Positions 31,585-37,978 of a stretch of DNA of 37,978 nucleotides are shown here, one piece after another. Every line of letters starts with the position of its first letter. Positions within the stretch are counted from its first letter, which is position 1. Source of the DNA: Caldiserica bacterium UBA4822. GTDB lineage: Bacteria; Caldisericota; Caldisericia; Cryosericales; Cryosericaceae. A program made the translations under genes and the position numbers. Location: assembly GCA_002402295.1 (NCBI GenBank), contig DHFO01000008.1, positions 66,130-104,107 on the forward strand, written 5' to 3'. Below the pieces are notes generated by a model that made no database searches, was not told the origin of the DNA, and saw only the letters and a program-made list of their open reading frames with translations.

Positions 31585-32649
31585 CTACTCTTGAGACGCA
31601 GGTCCGGACTGGGCAGTGAGCTTGTCTCGGACCTTGCCCTTAATCTCATTCATAACGTCCTGGTGCTCCTTGAGATAAGTTGCAGCATTGTCCCTTCCCT
31701 GGGCAAGCCGCGTGCCTCCATAGGCATACCACGATCCACTCTTCTCAATGATGTCAAACTGGACAGCCAGGTCCACAACCTCGCCAAAGGTCTGAATGCC
31801 TTTGCCGAAAATGATGTCGAACTGCGCAACCCGGTATGGAGGAGCCATCTTGTTCTTGACAACCTTTACCTTGACCTTGTTGCCTACGACGCTGTCACCC
31901 TCGGTAATGCTCTCAACACGACGAACTTCCATGCGGACAGACGAGTAGAACTTCAGCGCGCGTCCTCCAGGCGTCACCTCAGGATTTCCGTAGGTCACGC
32001 CGATCTTCTCGCGCAGCTGATTGATAAAGATGGCGCACGTCTGCGACTTGTTAAGAATTCCCGTCAGCTTGCGAAGTGCTTGTGACATGAGGCGAGCCTG
32101 CAACCCCACAAACTGGTCGCCCATCATGCCCTCAAGCTCGGCACGCGGCACCAGTGACGCGACTGAGTCTAGCGCAAACACGTCCAAACCACCGGACTGA
32201 ACAAGCATACTCGCGATCTCCAACGCCTGCTCCGCATAATCCGGTTGAGAGATAATCAACTGGTCCACGTCCACTCCGATGTTACGGGCGTAGACTGGGT
32301 CGAGAGCATGCTCGGCGTCAATGAACGCCGCCCTTCCTCCTGCTTTCTGTGCCTCGGCTATCGCTTGGAGAGCAAGGGTCGTCTTTCCTCCGCCCTCTGG
32401 CCCATAGATCTCGACAATGCGTCCACGCGGAAGGCCCCCAATGCCCAGCGCGGCGTCGAGCGACAGGCTTCCCGTCGAAATCGCACTGACAGACGCCTTG
32501 TCCGCTCGGTCTCCAAGCTTCATGACGGACCCCTTGCCAAATTGCTTCTCTATCTGTGCCATGGCCGCAGCGAGGGCCTTGTCGCGTTCACTGTCTCTTT
32601 CAGCCACCTCGTTCTTCTGTGCCTTGTCAATCAGTTTCCCGTTTTCCAT
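31585..32649 (-). CDS. recA: Recombinase RecA
   Basis: This 354-residue ATPase forms nucleoprotein filaments for homologous recombination and SOS signalling. The Walker A motif is GPEGGGKTT (83-91; most RecA proteins have GPESSGKTT). Next are IISQPDYAEQALEIA, the L1 region EGMMGDQFVGLQARLMSQAL and the L2 region NPEVTPGGRALKFY. The N-terminal helix starts with an unusually charged leader (MENGKLIDKAQKNEVAERDS). GGAGGCTCC precedes the ATG. A possible promoter overlaps the end of thpR. No clear LexA operator of the GAAC-N4-GTTC type is seen. Confidence 0.97.
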   Translation of the reverse strand: MENGKLIDKAQKNEVAERDSERDKALAAAMAQIEKQFGKGSVMKLGDRADKASVSAISTGSLSLDAALGIGGLPRGRIVEIYGPEGGGKTTLALQAIAEAQKAGGRAAFIDAEHALDPVYARNIGVDVDQLIISQPDYAEQALEIASMLVQSGGLDVFALDSVASLVPRAELEGMMGDQFVGLQARLMSQALRKLTGILNKSQTCAIFINQLREKIGVTYGNPEVTPGGRALKFYSSVRMEVRRVESITEGDSVVGNKVKVKVVKNKMAPPYRVAQFDIIFGKGIQTFGEVVDLAVQFDIIEKSGSWYAYGGTRLAQGRDNAATYLKEHQDVMNEIKGKVRDKLTAQSGPASQE

Positions 32650-32683
32650 GGAGCCTCCACGTATGGTGTAAGCCTTGCGGTTC

Positions 32684-32711
32684 AGTATACTTCAGTCTTT
32701 CCCTTCGACAA
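32684..32711 (-). promoter_or_regulatory. Possible recA promoter inside the end of thpR
   Basis: The minus strand has TTGTCG (32706-32711), a 16-bp spacer and TATACT (32684-32689), about 35 nt before the recA start. The -10 matches five of six consensus bases and the -35 four of six. It would let recA be expressed apart from the clpX-lon-rimO run. Confidence 0.5.
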
Positions 32712-33261
32712 ATCCAGCCAGTTCTACGGCCCCCTGTGGGATATATGTCGGGGTACCCGTTCCCAGTACGCTCTCATAGAGCACCACCTTGCTGACGGGA
32801 ACCACCAGTGGTTGAACAGGAGGAAGGAGAAGCGGCAGGGACGGTTTCGGCCCATGCCCGTTGAACCGAGCGATGGTCACGTGGGGCATGAAGGGCTCGA
32901 GGCGCCTGTTCGACCCGAGCCCGGTCAGGACCGTGGTTACCGCGCTGGCCAGAGCCTGCATCTCCGCGGGTATGGAGGCCGGGCCGACCCACAGAATTGA
33001 TGGATATCCTTGCCGATAGAAGGCCCCCAAACGGCTGAGTACCAGCGTCGTCCCCGTCTGTGAGGCGAGTGATGTCCGCAGCCGCTCCATGACGGAAGAC
33101 AGGTCGACGGCCGACAGATCACCAAGGAACCTAAGCGTAATGTGCCCGGAGGCCGGTGGAACGACGCGCAGGCTGTCGGACAAGGCAACCAGTACAGGAC
33201 GCTGCACTGCCAGCCAGCTACCGAATACGTCAGGCAGTGGAATAGCTACAAACGCCCTCAT
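32692..33261 (-). CDS. thpR: RNA 2',3'-cyclic phosphodiesterase (LigT / 2'-5' RNA ligase family)
   Basis: This 189-residue two-histidine phosphoesterase shows both HxTx motifs: HITL (40-43) in PPASGHITLRFLG, and HVTI (about 127-130) in MPHVTIARF. It hydrolyses 2',3'-cyclic phosphate RNA ends in characterised members; the physiological substrate is unclear. The N-terminus MRAFVAIPLP is typical. It overlaps the rimO stop as ATGA and lies just before recA, a common place for it. Confidence 0.9.
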   Translation of the reverse strand: MRAFVAIPLPDVFGSWLAVQRPVLVALSDSLRVVPPASGHITLRFLGDLSAVDLSSVMERLRTSLASQTGTTLVLSRLGAFYRQGYPSILWVGPASIPAEMQALASAVTTVLTGLGSNRRLEPFMPHVTIARFNGHGPKPSLPLLLPPVQPLVVPVSKVVLYESVLGTGTPTYIPQGAVELAGFVEGKD

Positions 33262-34616
33262 TTCAAAGTTCCCTTCAGGTCATACGGTCCACTCTCGACA
33301 ATATGGATTTTGACAATCTGACCTCGCTCTGGCAGTGGCTTGCCTCGGTGGGCACGCACATGGACAACGTTATCGACATCGGGGGCATCCAGGAGCGTGC
33401 GTCCCGTGACGTTCCAGCCTACAACCTCATCAACAAGCATGTCCACATCTTTATGAAGATAGCGCTGCTCGTTGACCGCGAGGGAGACCCTCTGCTGCAT
33501 CGCCATGAACTCGTGCAGTCTGCGGGCCTTTGTGGATGGGTGAACTTGGTCAGGATACCTCGAGGAAGGCGCAAGATCTTCCCGTGAGTAGGCAAACGCG
33601 GCCGCATGGTCAAGCTGAAGGGCTTGCACATCAGTCAACAGCTGCTGGAACTGAGCCTCCGTCTCTCCGGGGAACCCAACGATGAAGGTGCTTCGAATTG
33701 CAGCATCTGGAATAATGTGCCGGACACGCTCGACGAGTCTGCCCGCCGACCCCGGCGCCCACGGCCGGCCCATGGCTTTGAGAACAGAGGGGTCGGTGTG
33801 CTGCAGAGGGATGTCCACGTAGTGTGCAATATGCCGTGAGCTGGCTACCGTTTCCAGCAACTCCCGGTCGACCAGTGTAGGGTAGAGATACAGAACGCGT
33901 ATCAACCCGATGCCAGGCAGGCGGTCCATATCGCGCAGCAGCTGCACAAGCTGTGGTCGATGGTCCGACGAGAAATCCATCCCATAGGCACTCGTGTTCT
34001 GTGATACCAGGATGAGCTCACGGGCACCTGCCTGCACAAGCTGTGCCGCCTCTTGTAGAACGACTTCCGGAGACCTGCTGACCAGGCGACCTTTGATCCT
34101 CGGTATGGTGCAGTACGTACAACGCTGTGAGCACCCGTCAGCAATCTTCAGGTACGCATACCCGCCCGAGGTACTAAGCAGCCGGGGTGCAGCAAACTGC
34201 CGCATTGTACTTGTTGAGACTGAGGTGTGCGGCTCCTGGCCTCCGCTCTCGCGAAGCAGGGACGTCCAGAAGCCGGCCTGGTACAGCGCATCGACTCCCA
34301 TGACGTCGAACAACTCCCGGTGCCGCCGCTCAAGCTCACTCTTCCACAACTCTGGATAACAACCGACCACAATGATGCGAAGACCCTTCCCTCTCCGCTG
34401 GATAGTCTCCAGCTCACACAGCGTCTGTTCGGCCTCGACTCGGGCTGCCTCCAGGAATCCACAGGTGTTCACGATGGCAACATCCGCGTCGTGCGGGTCT
34501 GAACAGACGAGCGCCACTGGGTTCGCAGCAACAATCTGCCCGAGGATGGCCTCGCTGTCCGCAAGGTTCTTGGCACAGCCGAGGCTGATCATGCACACGC
34601 GCGGCTTATGGCTCAT
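33258..34616 (-). CDS. rimO: Ribosomal protein S12 methylthiotransferase RimO
   Basis: This 452-residue radical-SAM enzyme methylthiolates an aspartate of ribosomal protein S12. N-terminal cluster cysteines are C14 (SLGCAKN), C52 (NTCGFLEA) and C86 (VVGCYPE). The radical-SAM triad is C162, C166 and C169 in ADGCSQRCTYCTIPRIKG. A C-terminal TRAM domain (about 380-450) follows. SLGCAKN and the IPRIKG segment separate it from MiaB, also present in this window. It overlaps the RodZ-like gene by 11 nt. Confidence 0.95.
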   Translation of the reverse strand: MSHKPRVCMISLGCAKNLADSEAILGQIVAANPVALVCSDPHDADVAIVNTCGFLEAARVEAEQTLCELETIQRRGKGLRIIVVGCYPELWKSELERRHRELFDVMGVDALYQAGFWTSLLRESGGQEPHTSVSTSTMRQFAAPRLLSTSGGYAYLKIADGCSQRCTYCTIPRIKGRLVSRSPEVVLQEAAQLVQAGARELILVSQNTSAYGMDFSSDHRPQLVQLLRDMDRLPGIGLIRVLYLYPTLVDRELLETVASSRHIAHYVDIPLQHTDPSVLKAMGRPWAPGSAGRLVERVRHIIPDAAIRSTFIVGFPGETEAQFQQLLTDVQALQLDHAAAFAYSREDLAPSSRYPDQVHPSTKARRLHEFMAMQQRVSLAVNEQRYLHKDVDMLVDEVVGWNVTGRTLLDAPDVDNVVHVRAHRGKPLPERGQIVKIHIVESGPYDLKGTLK

Positions 34617-35400
34617 TCGGTGACCCGTATTCGAGCGTGATGACTGTCTTATCCGGTGAGGCTACTCCTTTGTCCACGCCATCTATCGTGACATTCGTGT
34701 ACATGGCATTGCCGAAATCAACAACAATGTACCTTCCAGACACCCGTGTGCTGCTGCCCGGGCTGAGGACACCTGAGAACACAACTCTGCCGTCGGCCGT
34801 GATTTCAACCCAGGCACGTCGTGTTGTCGCGGCAAGTTCAAGGGTAAGTACTTCGTTCGTGGACGGCTCAGTTGGCTCTGTGGGGGCAGAGGGCGAACCT
34901 GGAATCGCCGTACCGTCCCCCTGTGATGGGCTACCAACGGACGGAGAGCCAGGCTCCGAGACAGATGGGGTCGAAGCACCGTCGCTTGGACCTGCTGGTA
35001 CAGAAGGTCTGCGGCCTGCTAGCAGCACGGTCGCAACGACAAGTGCAACGACGACAATTACCACGAGCGACACTATACTTCTCTTCCTGTGATAGACGGG
35101 GACGGACTCGCTACTGCGTCGAGACTTGGGAGAAACGCCTGCATCGTTAGACTGCGTCGTCGGGTGCTCACTCTCGACCCCAGAGAAACCGCTGACCACC
35201 TCATCGCCATCTAGGCCAAGGTATTCTGCATATCTGCGGGCGTAGGACTTGAAGAACCCGTTCAATACATCGGGTCCCCCTGCCTCGAGAGACTCCAGCA
35301 CCGACTTGCGCAGCAGTGTTTCACGAGAAGCTTCATCGAGAGAGAGCCCGAGCTCCGCCCGTCTCGCTCGTAAGGCCGCAGCCGCCGTCTCTCGATTCAT
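34606..35400 (-). CDS. RodZ-like cytoskeletal HTH membrane protein
   Basis: This 264-residue protein starts with a helix-turn-helix of the RodZ/HTH_25 type (about 5-70: LRARRAELGLSLDEASRETL, then FFKSYARRYAEYLGL). A basic stretch (RKR) and one membrane helix (about 108-127, rich in V and A) follow. Next is a Ser/Pro/Gly/Thr-rich linker and a C-terminal beta domain of the DUF4115 type (RAWVEITADGRVVFSGVLSPG). This is the RodZ layout, linking MreB to the membrane in rod-shaped cells. Such genes often sit beside rimO and pgsA. The linker is low complexity. GGGAGACTGAGTGTC precedes the ATG, right after lon. Confidence 0.85.
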   Translation of the reverse strand: MNRETAAAALRARRAELGLSLDEASRETLLRKSVLESLEAGGPDVLNGFFKSYARRYAEYLGLDGDEVVSGFSGVESEHPTTQSNDAGVSPKSRRSSESVPVYHRKRSIVSLVVIVVVALVVATVLLAGRRPSVPAGPSDGASTPSVSEPGSPSVGSPSQGDGTAIPGSPSAPTEPTEPSTNEVLTLELAATTRRAWVEITADGRVVFSGVLSPGSSTRVSGRYIVVDFGNAMYTNVTIDGVDKGVASPDKTVITLEYGSPNEP

Positions 35401-35405
35401 GACAC

Positions 35406-37769
35406 TCAGTCTCCCGGGCCTGTCGCGTGTTGGGGTAATTCGTCGGGAAGAAGCGCTTTCTCAAACACCTGGCCAATGTCGTTCACAAACGTGAATTCGA
35501 GCTTCTGGGCGATGTCTGTAGAAATCTTGGTCGTATCACGTCGATTGTCCTCTGGCAAGATCAGTTTCCGGATACCTGCCCGGTAGGCCCCAAGAACCTT
35601 TGCCTTGATACCGCCGACCGGGAGTACTTGACCGCGCAAGGTGATCTCCCCTGTCATCGCCACATCCGAGCGCACCTTGCGGCCCGTCAGCGCGGACACC
35701 ATGGCGGTTGCCATGGTGACGCCGGCAGAGGGCCCTTCCTTGGGCACCGCGCCCTCCGGCACATGCACATGCAGGTCTGTCCTGTCAATAAAGTGCGGAT
35801 CAAGCCCCAGCTCGACGGCGTGAGCACGTATATAGCTCAGGGCTGCCTGGGCTGACTCCTTCATGACGTCGCCCAGCTGTCCTGTCAATTGCAGGTTTCC
35901 CTTGCCGTCCATGCGGATTGACTCCACATAGACGGTGTCGCCGCCGTACTGCGTAACGACGAGCCCGCAGGCAACGCCAACACGCGACTCCTTAATCAGA
36001 CTCGTGTGAGAGTACGGCGCCAGGTCCAGATAGTCCTCAAGGTCGTCGGCATGTACTATGACACCTGAGAACGACTTCTTTTTCTCAACCTTCAGTCTCG
36101 CCACCTTCCTGCAGATACGAACAAGAGATCGCTCTAGGCCGCGTACGCCTGCTTCCCGCGTGTACTGCTGGATGACCTTGAGCAAAGCCTCATCTTCAAT
36201 CGAAAGGTCCGCTCCTCGCAGTCCATGCTGCTGCAGCGCTTTAGGAAGAAGGAAATGCCTTCCTATCTGCTGCTTCTCTTCATCCGTATATCCTGGCAGC
36301 GAAATGACCTCCATGCGGTCCAGCAAGGCCGACGGTATGGTGTCTGATACATTGGCTGTCGTCAGAAATAGAACCTCCGACAGGTCAAAGGGGATCTCGA
36401 TATAGTGGTCGCTGAACTGTGTATTCTGCTCCGGGTCCAGGGCCTCGAGAAGAGCGGCAGTCGGGTCGCCCCGGAAGTCTGCGCCTACCTTGTCTATCTC
36501 GTCCAGGAGGAATACGGGATTCTTGGTCCCCGCCTGCTTGATGCCCTGGATGATACGCCCTGGCATTGCGCCAACATATGTGCGCCGGTGCCCACGCACT
36601 TCTGCCTCATCCCTGATGCCGCCAAGCGACACGTGGACAAACTTGCGGCCCAGTGTTTCAGCAATGGACTTTCCCAGAGACGTCTTGCCGACGCCTGGAG
36701 GACCAACAAAGCAGAGAATCGGACCCTTGGCTTTGTCAGACAGCTTGCGCACAGCCAGATACTCAAGAATTCGGTCCTTGATTTCCTCGAGACCATAATG
36801 GTCCTTATCAAGAACCCTGCGCGCCCTGCGCAGGTCAATTCTGTCTTCGGTCCTGACTTCCCATGGCAACCCCATCAACCAGTCGAGATAGGTACGGATG
36901 ACAGAACTTTCGGGGCTCATGGCAGGCGTCTTTGCCAGACGGGCCAGCTCCTCGTCTATTTTGTCACGGACGTAGGTCGGGGCAGCAAACTTCTCTAACT
37001 TCTGTCGGTATTCACCAACCTCGCCCGCTTCTTCGCCCTCCTCGCCAAGTTCCTTCTCGATAGCTCGAACCTGCTCGCGCAGATAGTATTCGCGCTGGGA
37101 CTGATCAACCTTTGCCTTGACATCGTTTTCAATCTTGCGGGCCAGCTCGAGGACATAGATTTCCTTCGACAGAAGCTCCGCTATCCGGTGCAGGCGCTCC
37201 TCCGCGTCAAGCGTGGCCAATAGCATCTGCCGGTCTTCTGCTGATAGCAGAAGACTGCTTGCCACAAGGTCCGCAAACCTGTCCGGCTCCGTGACACTCG
37301 TTACATTGTTAACAGCCTCGGGTGGCAGCTTCTTGGACAGCTCCACGTACTGCGAGAACTGGTCAAGGACCACGCGCATCAGCGCTTCGCGTTCCGTGGA
37401 TGTCTTCTCGTCAATGGGAAGGCTCTCAACGGTAGCAGTCAGCATATCGTTCTCGGAACGCACTGCCTGTATGCGGACGCGGCGTTGGCCTTCGACAAGC
37501 ACGCGGTCGCTGCCATCAGGAAGCTTCAACAACTGCAGTATCTCCGCACCAACGCCAATTTCATAAAGATCGTCGAGACCGGGGTCCTCATTGGACTCAT
37601 CCTTCTGGCACACCAGAACAATCTTGCGATTTCCAGAAAGTGCTGCCTCGATGCTCTTCAGCGACTTCGGCCTTCCTACAAAGAGGGGAAGGACATGATA
37701 TGGAAACACCACCACATTCCGAAGAGGAATGAGGGGTGCCTCGGTCAATTCCCAATCCTGATCACTCAT
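35406..37769 (-). CDS. lon: ATP-dependent protease Lon
   Basis: This 787-residue serine protease degrades misfolded and regulatory proteins. It has the LonA layout: an N-terminal substrate domain (starts APLIPLRNVVVFPYHVLPLF), a coiled middle, Walker A GPPGVGKT (356-363), Walker B FLLDEIDKVG (420-429), and the protease domain with catalytic S681 in KEGPSAG and K724 in GIKAKVLGA. Length is normal. GGGAG lies about 12 nt before the ATG, overlapping the end of clpX. The clpX-lon order is widely conserved. Confidence 0.97.
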   Translation of the reverse strand: MSDQDWELTEAPLIPLRNVVVFPYHVLPLFVGRPKSLKSIEAALSGNRKIVLVCQKDESNEDPGLDDLYEIGVGAEILQLLKLPDGSDRVLVEGQRRVRIQAVRSENDMLTATVESLPIDEKTSTEREALMRVVLDQFSQYVELSKKLPPEAVNNVTSVTEPDRFADLVASSLLLSAEDRQMLLATLDAEERLHRIAELLSKEIYVLELARKIENDVKAKVDQSQREYYLREQVRAIEKELGEEGEEAGEVGEYRQKLEKFAAPTYVRDKIDEELARLAKTPAMSPESSVIRTYLDWLMGLPWEVRTEDRIDLRRARRVLDKDHYGLEEIKDRILEYLAVRKLSDKAKGPILCFVGPPGVGKTSLGKSIAETLGRKFVHVSLGGIRDEAEVRGHRRTYVGAMPGRIIQGIKQAGTKNPVFLLDEIDKVGADFRGDPTAALLEALDPEQNTQFSDHYIEIPFDLSEVLFLTTANVSDTIPSALLDRMEVISLPGYTDEEKQQIGRHFLLPKALQQHGLRGADLSIEDEALLKVIQQYTREAGVRGLERSLVRICRKVARLKVEKKKSFSGVIVHADDLEDYLDLAPYSHTSLIKESRVGVACGLVVTQYGGDTVYVESIRMDGKGNLQLTGQLGDVMKESAQAALSYIRAHAVELGLDPHFIDRTDLHVHVPEGAVPKEGPSAGVTMATAMVSALTGRKVRSDVAMTGEITLRGQVLPVGGIKAKVLGAYRAGIRKLILPEDNRRDTTKISTDIAQKLEFTFVNDIGQVFEKALLPDELPQHATGPGD

Positions 37770-37787
37770 GACAGATATTCGCTCCCA

Positions 37788-37978
37788 TCAGGCGGATTCC
37801 GGAAGTGGAATTCGCTCAGTCGTTCCATCGTTCCTCGTAGCCATGAACTCCTTTCGTGGCGAGAAGAACGCGGCGCCAACGGTTACCTCTGCAATACCTG
37901 CGAAGGAGGGCAGTTCAAACATCAGGTCAACCATCGGCTGGTCAATAACTGACCTCAACCCGCGTGCGCCCATGCCCA
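37788..37978 (-). CDS. clpX: ATP-dependent Clp protease ATP-binding subunit ClpX, C-terminal part
   Basis: The last 63 or so codons of a gene that begins off the right edge. The segment GARGLRSVIDQPMVDLMFEL is the conserved C-terminal (sensor-2/small domain) signature of ClpX, in which the Arg of GARGLR contacts ATP. The tail after ELPS is divergent and longer than average, ending ERIPLPESA. It lies 18 nt upstream of lon. The Walker motifs and zinc domain are not in the window. Confidence 0.88.
   Translation of the reverse strand, partial: GMGARGLRSVIDQPMVDLMFELPSFAGIAEVTVGAAFFSPRKEFMATRNDGTTERIPLPESA

Noticed and set aside
32650..32720. LexA/SOS operator before recA
   Set aside because: Neither a GAAC-N4-GTTC nor a CTG-N10-CAG type site is convincing in this interval.
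1..37978. CRISPR arrays, rRNA genes, insertion sequences
   Set aside because: No regularly spaced repeats, rRNA-like sequence or transposase was recognised on either strand.

Overview
The window looks like bacterial chromosome with moderately high GC. Almost all of it is core housekeeping genes on the minus strand, packed tightly and often overlapping by 4 to 20 nt. The gene set (RNase Y, RodZ-like protein, RimO, ThyX, separate SecD and SecF, long Rel, HflX, YmdB, a YnbB-like PLP enzyme) and local orders such as clpX-lon, recA-rny, secD-secF-apt-rel, queA-tgt and glyA-upp are typical of Firmicutes-like and related deep lineages. I cannot name the phylum from sequence reading alone. Coordinates run against transcription, so 'upstream' means higher numbers for nearly every gene.

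Region 1 (1-9.3 kb): murA (partial), wecB, a wecA/tagO-like gene, upp and glyA form one operon for cell-envelope precursors, uracil salvage and one-carbon supply. Upstream lie ynbB-like, miaA, miaB and ymdB, then rplY with its own promoter and a strong terminator. Region 2 (9.3-15.4 kb): one operon, mtnP-like, thyX, tdh, kbl, glmU and prs, starts from a near-consensus promoter at 15362-15389. Tdh and Kbl turn threonine into glycine plus acetyl-CoA. GlmU consumes acetyl-CoA, and ThyX uses the folate one-carbon unit that GlyA can supply.

Region 3 (15.4-18.7 kb) is the only accessory-looking part. It holds a tRNA-Ala(CGC) gene on the plus strand and a 111-bp direct repeat (108/111 identical). 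The first repeat copy contains the last 16 nt of the tRNA; the second lies 1,826 bp away. Between them are a weak small ORF, a perfect 28-nt palindrome and a radC gene with an unusual N-terminal extension. Beyond the second copy is a heavily decayed sensor histidine kinase that still has a good promoter and ribosome binding site. The arrangement resembles attL/attR of a small integrated element with no integrase of its own.

Region 4 (18.7-28.2 kb): secD-secF-apt-rel run from a near-consensus promoter, preceded by tgt, queA, hflX, a PHP-domain gene and a small four-helix membrane protein. Region 5 (28.3-38 kb): uvrC (lacking its usual C-terminal HhH domain), rny, recA, thpR, rimO, a RodZ-like gene, lon and the 3' end of clpX. 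These cover DNA repair, RNA turnover, ribosome and tRNA modification, and proteolysis.

Gene assignments rest on family motifs read directly from the translations. No similarity search, structure prediction or promoter scoring was run.
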